Positions 1 to 4,981 of a stretch of DNA of 5,308 nucleotides are shown here, piece after piece; the first letter of the stretch is position 1, and the number at the start of each line of letters is the position of its first letter. Under the pieces are notes generated by a model. That model was given only the letters and a program-made list of their open reading frames with translations, was not told where the DNA came from and did no database searches. The stretch comes from Elusimicrobiota bacterium (GTDB lineage Bacteria; Elusimicrobiota; Elusimicrobia; Elusimicrobiales; Elusimicrobiaceae): NCBI GenBank assembly GCA_031258375.1, contig JAIRMX010000100.1:1-5308 (forward strand), written 5' to 3'. Position numbers and translations under genes: made by a program.

Positions 1-1
1 T

Positions 2-478
2 TGGCATACTTTCCACTTAAAAGTTCCGATATTTGGCAAGTTTATCAGCAACATTTATTTTGAGCGCGTTCTCTCTAATATGTCGACGCTGCTAAGCAGC
101 GGTGTCAGCATAATAAACGTGCTTGACGTCATGGAAGAATCTTTTGCCGGCAATGTCATCATACGCAATGCGATTGCCGATGCTAAACGCAGCGTGGTTT
201 CGGGAAAAAGTATTTCGGAATCGTTTAAAAAAACGGAAGTTTTCCCCGGTCTTATGACGGAAATGATGCTTATGGGCGAAGAATCCGGCAAACTGCCCAG
301 TATTTTGGAAACGCTTTCAAAATTCTATACCGAGCAGATAGATCAGTTTATAGCCCGGTTCTCGGCTTTAATAGATCCAATTTTGATAGTCGGCATTGGC
401 GTTATTATAGCGGTGGTCGTGCTTTCGATTTTTATGCCGATATTCAAGATGTCCCAAATCGGAATGTCCGGCAATTAA
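2..478 (+). CDS. gspF: GspF/PilC-family inner-membrane platform protein, C-terminal part (5' end outside window)
   Basis: The reading frame is open from base 2 through the first Met codon at 80, so this is the end of a longer gene, not a 132-residue protein. About 158 residues are visible. They match the second GspF domain: a V-P-I-F-G-K entry at residues 8-13, then a helix with ER..LSNMSTLLSSGVSI (about 21-36). The family hallmark MGEESGKL follows at about 91-98. A hydrophobic segment from about 122 to 146 (ALIDP ... IFMPIF) is the usual last membrane span, and a short tail ends at NAATT-free Gly-Asn. Full-length members are about 400 residues with two such domains, so roughly 40% is present. 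GspF/PilC proteins sit in the inner membrane, contact the assembly ATPase and are needed to build type IV pili or pseudopili. The prepilin genes starting 24 bases downstream support this role. Sequence alone does not separate GspF (secretion) from PilC (pilus). Confidence 0.93.
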   Translation, partial: WHTFHLKVPIFGKFISNIYFERVLSNMSTLLSSGVSIINVLDVMEESFAGNVIIRNAIADAKRSVVSGKSISESFKKTEVFPGLMTEMMLMGEESGKLPSILETLSKFYTEQIDQFIARFSALIDPILIVGIGVIIAVVVLSIFMPIFKMSQIGMSGN

Positions 479-502
479 AATTGAGCGTTTGAGAGATATT
501 TT

Positions 503-1045
503 ATGCATAATAAAAAAGGATTCACTTTCATTGAAGTCGCGGTTGTAGTAGCTCTGATAGCTATCATATCCTTAATAGCGTTTCCTTCGTATAGGAATTC
601 AAGGTTGATAACTCAAAATGAAATGGCGCGCGCCAAACTATCGGAACTTGCCACCGCCGCAAGAATGTATAACGAAGACGTAAGGGGTGGAGAAAGAATT
701 GCCGGCGGTTTGGGAGACTCTTCGCTTACCGGTTTTAAAGATCCGAGATCCGTTCTATTTTCTTCTAACCCTAATTCCGGTATCAGCCAGGAAGCGTTTG
801 ATTTCAACCGTCAAAACTGGGATACTGACGGCGGCGTGTATCACTTTGCAGGTTATAAATATTATTTATGTAATCCCGACGGCGGTTCTTCTCAACCGGC
901 AAATTCCGGTTGTGACAATGACAGGATTGCCACTATGAAAGGTCCTGAAACCGGGGCTGCTGCAAGTATGTACAGCGGCCACACATGGTGGGTTTCGAGA
1001 ACCGGTAATCTTGGCATAATAGGATCCGATTTTACGGGAGAATAG
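503..1045 (+). CDS. Type IV prepilin / GspG-PilE-like pseudopilin
   Basis: The 180-residue protein begins MHNKKG followed by FTFIE, a textbook class III prepilin signal. It has a short basic leader, Gly at -1 (residue 6), Phe at +1 and the conserved Glu at +5 (residue 11). A hydrophobic helix runs to about residue 28 and ends in the F-P-S-Y commonly seen in PilE/GspG. A prepilin peptidase should cut after Gly6 and methylate Phe7. The rest is a soluble head. Its two cysteines (123 and 137) could form a C-terminal disulfide loop, and a Gly/Trp-containing end (GHTWWVSRTGNLG, 159-171) resembles the last strand of PilE-type heads. The start has GAGAG 7 bases upstream. As the first prepilin after the GspF-like gene it occupies the usual position of the major pseudopilin GspG. 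Whether it is the shaft subunit is inference, because two more similar prepilins follow. The head domain is not one I can name. Confidence 0.88.
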   Translation: MHNKKGFTFIEVAVVVALIAIISLIAFPSYRNSRLITQNEMARAKLSELATAARMYNEDVRGGERIAGGLGDSSLTGFKDPRSVLFSSNPNSGISQEAFDFNRQNWDTDGGVYHFAGYKYYLCNPDGGSSQPANSGCDNDRIATMKGPETGAAASMYSGHTWWVSRTGNLGIIGSDFTGE

Positions 1046-1053
1046 GATTTACA

Positions 1054-1551
1054 ATGAACAAAAAAGCTTTTACTCTTATTGAAATGCTGGTGGTAATATT
1101 AATAATTATGATACTGGCAGCTTATGCTATTTTTGCATATAGGGATTCTATGTACGAGGCTGATAATACTAAGTCAAAAGCCCGTCTCGAACTTATAAAC
1201 GCCGGTTTTGAGCGTTTTAGGATAGAATATCCCTCCGCGGCAGAAACTATGCTTTCAACGGGAGGGAAAATTGAACTTAATCATTACTCGGCGGCATGCA
1301 GTAGAACGGATAATACCGTTCAGAGACTGGCGGCCTGCGGGTATATTCCAAAAATAGGTTTAAGTAATGCAAAGGAGAATTATGAATATTTTATAGGTCA
1401 GGGAATATGTGCGGGCGGCGACGGTTATGCTTATATGCGTCCCAAAACAAATGCGGATTCCGGAAAAGGGGCATCTTACTGCGCGGGCATAAGTCTTAGC
1501 AAAGGAGGTAAAGCGACAGATGGAGAGATTATTACTACTAATTCCCAATAA
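1054..1551 (+). CDS. Type IV prepilin-like protein with Ala at the -1 cleavage position
   Basis: The protein has 165 residues. The N-terminus MNKKA followed by FTLIEMLVVI is a prepilin signal with Glu at +5 (residue 10) and a hydrophobic helix to about residue 29. The residue before the cut is Ala5 rather than the nearly universal Gly. Prepilin peptidases can accept Ala at -1, and KKAFTLIE-type signals occur in some lineages, so the protein is probably still processed. A helical spine (EADNTKSKARLELINAGF, 35-52) leads to a head with four cysteines (82, 95, 119, 143), including A-C-G-Y-I-P at 94-99, enough for two disulfides. The gene starts 8 bases after the previous stop, with an AGGA 6 bases upstream that overlaps that stop codon. 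Its 3' end overlaps the next gene by 32 bases. It resembles the next protein along the spine and around the Cys-rich head, so the two are probably tandem paralogues. A GspG/GspH-like role is inferred. Confidence 0.87.
   Translation: MNKKAFTLIEMLVVILIIMILAAYAIFAYRDSMYEADNTKSKARLELINAGFERFRIEYPSAAETMLSTGGKIELNHYSAACSRTDNTVQRLAACGYIPKIGLSNAKENYEYFIGQGICAGGDGYAYMRPKTNADSGKGASYCAGISLSKGGKATDGEIITTNSQ
1501..1508 (+). promoter_or_regulatory. Strong ribosome binding site inside the preceding gene
   Basis: AAAGGAGG is a near-perfect Shine-Dalgarno sequence lying inside the coding region of the preceding prepilin gene. It is 11 bases before the ATG at 1520, a somewhat long spacing. It decides the start of the third prepilin, since no other in-frame ATG, GTG or TTG lies between it and the prepilin signal. 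It also shows that the 32-base gene overlap is genuine and that the downstream gene is initiated independently. Confidence 0.65.
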
Positions 1552-2005
1552 TAACAAAGGTTTTTCTTTGGCCGAGATTCTTGCCGTAATGATAATAATG
1601 GCTATTTTGGCTTTGGTAAGCACGCCTTATATTAGGGATTATATAAGAGAGACTGAAAATGCCAAGGCGAAAACCGCTTTGCAAATTATCGCGCAAGGCG
1701 TGAAAAATTTTAAAGCCGATTACCCTAGAGTAAGTATTACTGACGGAATAATTGGTGGAAGTACTACCCCTTCTTGTTCGCAACAGACGCCTAGCACAAA
1801 TGCTAGTGCGGGCATTTTGCTCGGCTGTAATTATATAAGAAATGTAAATTTTGGCGCGCACAGATATGATTTCCAAATAGGCGGAGCTTGTTGCACCCAA
1901 GCATCTGGAGCGGTGGCTTGTATGAAAGGCACCGGCAGCGCGCCGTACGACAGTGCTTACTGCGCGTGGGTTGATAGTTACGGCGACGTTCATGACACGC
2001 TGTAA
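1520..2005 (+). CDS. Type IV prepilin-like protein, Cys-rich, with an unusual hydrophobic leader
   Basis: The protein has 161 residues. The mature part begins after KG (residues 13-14) with FSLAEILAVMIIMAILALV. Phe is at +1, Glu at +5 (residue 19), and the hydrophobic helix ends near S-T-P-Y at 34-37. The 14-residue leader MERLLLLIPNNNKG is longer than those of its neighbours and holds a Leu/Ile run, which is odd for a class III leader. The ATG is nonetheless the only sensible start and has an AGGAGG upstream. The spine (RETENAKAKTALQIIAQG, 43-60, then F-K-A-D-Y-P) and the C-N-Y-I (103-106) and G-G-A-C-C (121-125) motifs mirror the preceding protein, which suggests tandem duplication. Six cysteines (86, 103, 124, 125, 134, 148) point to a disulfide-rich exported head. 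The gene overlaps the preceding one by 32 bases in another frame. It is likely a further GspG/GspH-type or minor subunit of the same filament. Confidence 0.85.
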   Translation: MERLLLLIPNNNKGFSLAEILAVMIIMAILALVSTPYIRDYIRETENAKAKTALQIIAQGVKNFKADYPRVSITDGIIGGSTTPSCSQQTPSTNASAGILLGCNYIRNVNFGAHRYDFQIGGACCTQASGAVACMKGTGSAPYDSAYCAWVDSYGDVHDTL

Positions 2006-2032
2006 CGAGGTTTGAATTGACTTTTTAATTTT

Positions 2033-2461
2033 ATGATAAAAAATAATAGAGGTTTTACAATATTGGAATCAATGGTCGCTATGCTGCTTGTTGCAGTCAT
2101 CGTAGGAGGTGTATTTTCTGCCGTTATGGCGGCGCGGCGCGCTATAGCGATACCTTCTCAAAAAGAGGATATAGCTTATGCTGCCGAAAGCATAAATAAC
2201 GCGCTGAAAATGACCGTAAGCGGTTACTCCGGCGACGGAGCAGGCGCTGTTTTTGGAGTAGAGAGTCCTCTTTACGGTAGCCCTTCAGACAAAACTATCA
2301 CTGATAGAACAAATTTAGGACTTACTTCGGACTGTACGGCGACCTATAAAATTACTGATGAAAGTATTACAATTGACGCTACGGTACAAGCCGGTGCTGG
2401 CGGCTATACATTAAAAAGAGCAAACATTAATGTTACATGTAATGATGCGGAAAAGCTATGA
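2033..2461 (+). CDS. Minor prepilin, GspI/PilV-like
   Basis: The 142-residue protein starts MIKNNRG followed by FTILESMVAMLLVAVIVGG. This is a prepilin signal with Gly7 at -1 and Glu12 at +5. The L-E-S-M-V-A-M run resembles GspI/PilV/PilI-type minor pilins, which typically read L-L-E-V-M-V-A. A small beta-rich head follows, with two cysteines (101 and 136) placed to form one disulfide. The start follows the previous stop by 27 bases. An in-frame TGA at 2018-2020 rules out a longer start, and no good Shine-Dalgarno lies close to the ATG (a GAGG sits 22 bases upstream), so initiation may depend on coupling to the upstream gene. Its end overlaps the next start in an ATGA. GspI normally nucleates the tip complex with GspJ and GspK, and the next two genes are J-like and K-like, which supports the assignment. 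The subfamily rests on the N-terminal helix and gene order only. Confidence 0.82.
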   Translation: MIKNNRGFTILESMVAMLLVAVIVGGVFSAVMAARRAIAIPSQKEDIAYAAESINNALKMTVSGYSGDGAGAVFGVESPLYGSPSDKTITDRTNLGLTSDCTATYKITDESITIDATVQAGAGGYTLKRANINVTCNDAEKL

Positions 2462-3150
2462 AAAATAAGAACGGATTTACTTTGATGGAACTTCTTGTCG
2501 CTTTGTTTTTGAGCAGCATGGTTACCGTCGCTCTTATTTCAATATGGCGCGGCGCAAGTATACAAACATCCCAGGGACAGCGGCAAGCCATTATACGCAA
2601 TAATATGTCCATTTTCCTGCGCTCTTTATACAAAGATTTAACTGAGGCGGATGTTATTTTATATCCTACCTCAACGGGATCAGCTACTAATGGTTTATTA
2701 TTGATGAGCGGTTATAATATGAGGCGTATTGATGACGCTAATGTTGCCATAGGCCGAATAGCGGAAGGAAGTTTTCAAAACAGCTTTATTCGTTCTTATT
2801 ATTTTGACGAGACAAATCACAGAATATGTCTGAATGAAAACAGAACTATTTTTGGAGAAAATTTTATCGTGTCTGCTTCTGACGGCAGCAGCGCGATAAA
2901 TATGCCAGATCCCGCTATAATGGGAATATCTAATATTATTAGTGACAGCAGCAATACTTGCGAAAAAGTTGTAATGGATAATGTAAATGATGCCTCTATC
3001 AGTTTATTAAATAATAATAATAGTTCTTGTTCAAGCGGCGAAACCTGTAGATATAGAGTTGCCATTAATATATTTAGGGATTTTGGCGGCAATTCCGTTC
3101 CGGTCAGCATTAACTTTGAAAGAATTTTTGTTGCCGCGGGAGGCGCGTAA
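2458..3150 (+). CDS. Minor prepilin, GspJ/PilW-like
   Basis: The 230-residue protein starts MKNKNG followed by FTLMELLVALFLSSMV. Gly6 is at -1, Phe7 at +1 and Glu11 at +5, with a hydrophobic helix to about residue 29. It is the largest prepilin of the cluster. The sequence after the helix (I-W-R-G-A, then SIFLRSLYKDLTEAD at 51-65) and the length of about 200-230 residues fit GspJ/PilW minor pilins, which carry a larger beta-sheet head. Four cysteines (124, 168, 191, 197) could form two disulfides. An Asn/Ser-rich loop at about 185-193, encoded by an AAT run near base 3012, is likely exposed and flexible. The gene starts inside the previous stop (ATGA overlap), a classic sign of translational coupling. 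Its TAA is directly followed by the next ATG. The J/W assignment rests on order, size and the N-terminal region. Confidence 0.82.
   Translation: MKNKNGFTLMELLVALFLSSMVTVALISIWRGASIQTSQGQRQAIIRNNMSIFLRSLYKDLTEADVILYPTSTGSATNGLLLMSGYNMRRIDDANVAIGRIAEGSFQNSFIRSYYFDETNHRICLNENRTIFGENFIVSASDGSSAINMPDPAIMGISNIISDSSNTCEKVVMDNVNDASISLLNNNNSSCSSGETCRYRVAINIFRDFGGNSVPVSINFERIFVAAGGA
3138..3143 (+). promoter_or_regulatory. Ribosome binding site for the GspK/PilX-like gene
   Basis: GGGAGG lies 7 bases before the ATG at 3151, within the last codons of the preceding gene. The ATG directly abuts the upstream TAA. This motif supports that start and gives the nine-residue leader expected for a prepilin. Confidence 0.6.
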
Positions 3151-3624
3151 ATGACCGTTTTTTCAGAAAAAAGAGGCTCCGCTCTTATGCAGGTTTTAGT
3201 GCTTGGCGGAGTAATGGCTTCCATAGTTATTTTACTGTTGCGCTTTGCCGTGGGTAGAACGGTGAACGTCGTTAAAACTACGCGTACGATTTCAGCCAAA
3301 GCTTATGCCGAAAGCTGTATGGCTGAGTTTACGGCTTTAGCCGCTTTGAGAGAGTTGCACGGCCTTCCGCCGCCTTTAACTGCTGCGCCTTACGATGCCT
3401 ATACTACTGACGCCGCTGCCGTATGGCCTTCTTACAATAATAACAAAGAATATTTTTGTGAGATAGTGCTTTCGGATTCTCCTCTTTTATCGAAAAATGC
3501 GACTATGGTTTTTACTCCGGTGTTTGCTTCTAGATATCTTGACGCCGATGCCGCTCAGTATATTTCTATTCCCAATACTATTATGAAAGTCGCTGTTGAC
3601 GTTACAAATACAGATGAGCTTTAA
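3151..3624 (+). CDS. Atypical minor prepilin, GspK/PilX-like, lacking Glu5
   Basis: The 157-residue protein starts MTVFSEKRG followed by SALMQVLVLGGVMASIVILLL. The R-G-S-A-L followed by a hydrophobic helix to about residue 30 is the pattern of GspK and PilX/ComGG-type minor pilins. A peptidase could cut after Gly9. The +1 residue is Ser, and +5 is Gln14 instead of the Glu found in ordinary pilins. Loss of Glu5 is characteristic of GspK, the outermost tip subunit, which needs no partner N-terminus above it. Canonical GspK is about 300 residues with a large alpha-helical insert. This protein is much shorter, closer to PilX/ComGG size, so a full GspK head is absent. Cysteines are at 56 and 103. 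The gene directly abuts the J/W-like gene, and its last 11 bases are overlapped by the peptidase gene, so it is part of the same operon. The membership in the filament family is fairly secure; the exact subfamily is inferred from position. Confidence 0.75.
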   Translation: MTVFSEKRGSALMQVLVLGGVMASIVILLLRFAVGRTVNVVKTTRTISAKAYAESCMAEFTALAALRELHGLPPPLTAAPYDAYTTDAAAVWPSYNNNKEYFCEIVLSDSPLLSKNATMVFTPVFASRYLDADAAQYISIPNTIMKVAVDVTNTDEL

Positions 3625-4780
3625 TAGTTTTCTCATCGGGTTTCTTTTCTCATTAATTCTGCCGCCGCTTTTATTTTTGCCGTCGCGCGCGCAGGAAGCG
3701 GCGGATAAAGTTCTTATTGATTCCAAAAGCGCAAATCCTCATCAGAAAGAGTATAAAAAAGAAACTTCCCGCACTAAAATTAAATGGAATAAGCGCTCCT
3801 CAGCCAATTTCAACGTGTACATGCAGCCCAGAACAAGCGGCGTTCCCACGCCAAATCTCAATATGAAGTTCGAATCTTCATATCAAGTGCTGCGGCAGAA
3901 CATACCTTGGCTCATGACTGGAAAAGCCGACGTTTACGTTTATCAAAGCAAAGACGATTTTTTAAAAAACGAGCCGCAGGCTTCAAGCTGGAGCGTGGCT
4001 TTTTTTGCTCCCGGCGAAAACTGTATAGTAATGTACGACGACCCTAAAGACGTCGATATGCTTATAAGGCAATTTACCCACGAGCTTACGCATTTGTTCG
4101 TGGAAAGTTCTTTTAACCCCGCGGGCAAAGCTTACAGAGGCGAGCCGCCTATATGGCTTAACGAGGGCATTGCGGTAAATATGGAAGACATCGCTTCGGA
4201 TTATAACGGCGGAGTATGGGCGGACGATCTTATTAATTTTAACATCCGCCCCTACTCCGACGAATCTAAAGCCGCCGCAAACGCCGCTGTTTCGCCGCGT
4301 TTGGTTGCCTCCGCGCCGATATGGACGCCGTCGTCTCAGCAGTCTAATAGTCAAAGGAATAATAATAGAAAAGCCGTGACGTTTAAAAATTTTGCGGATT
4401 TTATGCGTCAGGATTCTTACGATAAAGCCGTTGACGGCGGATATATTGAAGACTGGTACTTTCAGGCTTACGCTATGGTGAGATTTTTATTTAAGCCTTA
4501 TAACAATCGATATCCCGAAAATATGATGCAGTTTCGGCAGTTTGTAACGTCGCTTTACGCTTATAAAAATAAATTGGATTCCAACGGTAAGCAAGTCAAA
4601 GATAAAGACGGCAGAATAGTTATGGTGCGCCCTTCCTGCGAGGGAGCTTTAAAGAGCGTTTACGGCCTTAAAAACGCCGCTGATTTTGAAAATAAATTTT
4701 GGAAATGGCTTTACGATTTACAGCGCGCCGGCCGCGCAAAAGCGCGCTTGGGCGCGGGCGCTCGAGCAAATTTTATATAA
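3614..4780 (+). CDS. Secreted zinc metallopeptidase, peptidase MA-like (HExxH...E gluzincin)
   Basis: From ATG 3614 this is 388 residues. A TTG at 3596 would add six residues, but neither start has a clear Shine-Dalgarno and the ATG places the hydrophobic run nearest the N-terminus. Residues 6-23 are strongly hydrophobic and are followed by P-S-R-A, then QEA, so Sec export with cleavage near residue 26 is likely. The signal oddly lacks a basic residue before its core. The catalytic motif T-HELTH is at 155-160, with two zinc-binding His and the general-base Glu157. The P-I-W-L-N-E-G-I-A motif at about 179-187 supplies the third ligand, Glu184, 23 residues after the second His. This is the arrangement of peptidase MA-like (DUF1570-type) gluzincins. 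A Ser/Gln/Asn-rich linker lies near 239-252, and a helical D-W-Y-F-Q-A-Y-A-M-V-R-F-L segment at about 280-292 is typical of the C-terminal half. The gene overlaps the GspK/PilX-like gene by 11 bases. The substrate is unknown. A role in filament or envelope maturation is inference. Confidence 0.85.
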   Translation: MSFNSFLIGFLFSLILPPLLFLPSRAQEAADKVLIDSKSANPHQKEYKKETSRTKIKWNKRSSANFNVYMQPRTSGVPTPNLNMKFESSYQVLRQNIPWLMTGKADVYVYQSKDDFLKNEPQASSWSVAFFAPGENCIVMYDDPKDVDMLIRQFTHELTHLFVESSFNPAGKAYRGEPPIWLNEGIAVNMEDIASDYNGGVWADDLINFNIRPYSDESKAAANAAVSPRLVASAPIWTPSSQQSNSQRNNNRKAVTFKNFADFMRQDSYDKAVDGGYIEDWYFQAYAMVRFLFKPYNNRYPENMMQFRQFVTSLYAYKNKLDSNGKQVKDKDGRIVMVRPSCEGALKSVYGLKNAADFENKFWKWLYDLQRAGRAKARLGAGARANFI

Positions 4781-4788
4781 TATATAAT
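4776..4788 (+). promoter_or_regulatory. Possible -10 region upstream of tRNA-Ser
   Basis: Two overlapping-phase TATAAT hexamers (4776-4781 and 4783-4788) lie at the end of the peptidase gene and just beyond it, about 50 bases before the tRNA. They could form the -10 element of a tRNA promoter. No convincing TTGACA-like -35 is seen at 16-18 bases upstream, and the surrounding AT-rich stretch may produce such matches by chance, so this is tentative. Confidence 0.25.
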
Positions 4789-4800
4789 CCGTTGCAGCGT

Positions 4801-4834
4801 CGCCGCGGGCTGCTTTATTAATCTGAGCGCGGCG
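4801..4834 (+). repeat. GC-rich inverted repeat between the peptidase gene and the tRNA
   Basis: CGCCGCG at 4801-4807 is the exact reverse complement of CGCGGCG at 4828-4834, giving a 7-bp all-GC stem around a 20-base loop. It lies after the last gene of the pilin operon and ends three bases before the tRNA. It could be a weak terminator or a processing structure in the tRNA leader. Only three T residues follow, so it is not a standard intrinsic terminator. Confidence 0.3.
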
Positions 4835-4837
4835 TTT

Positions 4838-4922
4838 GGAGAGGTGTGTGAGCGGTTGAAACAGCAGGTCTCGAAAACCTGTGGGCCGAAAGGCCTCGAG
4901 GGTTCGAATCCCTCCCTCTCCG
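4838..4922 (+). tRNA. trnS(cga): tRNA-Ser (anticodon CGA)
   Basis: This 85-base gene folds into a complete class II tRNA. The acceptor stem GGAGAGG (4838-4844) pairs perfectly with CCTCTCC (4915-4921). A three-base-pair D stem is TGT (4847-4849) with ACA (4861-4863). The anticodon stem CAGGT/ACCTG (4865-4869, 4877-4881) encloses the loop CTCGAAA, with anticodon CGA at 4872-4874 reading the serine codon UCG. The long variable arm (4882-4897) contains GGCC-GAAA-GGCC, a stem with a GAAA tetraloop, as expected for serine tRNAs. The T arm is GAGGG-TTCGAAT-CCCTC (4898-4914). The discriminator base is G (4922). No 3' CCA is encoded (GTTCT follows), so CCA must be added after transcription. Confidence 0.97.
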
Positions 4923-4956
4923 TTCTAAAGTACAAATTAATTAGATACGCTCTAGA

Positions 4957-4962
4957 TATAAT
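4957..4962 (+). promoter_or_regulatory. Possible -10 box before the final gene
   Basis: TATAAT matches the consensus -10 hexamer and lies 19 bases before the start codon at 4982. That would give a very short leader containing the ribosome binding site. No recognisable -35 element is present at 16-19 bases upstream, where the sequence is simply A/T-rich. The match may be fortuitous, and the gene could be read through from the tRNA instead. Confidence 0.25.
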
Positions 4963-4970
4963 ATTACAAG

Positions 4971-4976
4971 AAGGAG
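4971..4976 (+). promoter_or_regulatory. Ribosome binding site of the final partial gene
   Basis: AAGGAG is a strong Shine-Dalgarno sequence 5 bases before the ATG at 4982. It supports that start and indicates that the reading frame running off the window end is a real gene. Confidence 0.65.
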
Positions 4977-4981
4977 ACATT

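Noticed and set aside
1501..1561. Programmed frameshift fusing the second and third prepilins
   Set aside because: The third protein has its own Shine-Dalgarno, ATG and prepilin signal, and fusion would bury the signal. Simple gene overlap explains the arrangement.
1538..1993. Long minus-strand open frame (151 codons) opposite the third prepilin
   Set aside because: It is antisense to a gene with a clear prepilin signal and ribosome binding site. Its product is Ser/Arg-rich with no recognisable domain.
2817..3299. Minus-strand open frame (160 codons) across the J-like and K-like junction
   Set aside because: It lies opposite two well-supported minor prepilin genes and shows no recognisable motif, so it is a shadow frame.
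1547..3450. A short repeated AATAATAACAAAG word near 1548 and again near 3436
   Set aside because: It falls in coding sequence for Asn-Asn-Lys type residues in both places, is only about 13 bases, and has no flanking similarity. Asn-rich coding bias explains it.
4801..4837. Intrinsic terminator after the pilin-peptidase operon
   Set aside because: The 7-bp stem has a 20-base loop and is followed by only three T residues before the tRNA. It is kept only as an inverted repeat.
4711..4980. Minus-strand open frame across the tRNA encoding a peptide with an E-G-F-E-P-S-R-P-F-G-P-Q run
   Set aside because: This is the well-known artefact of translating the complement of a serine tRNA gene. It overlaps both the tRNA and the peptidase 3' end and has no supporting features.
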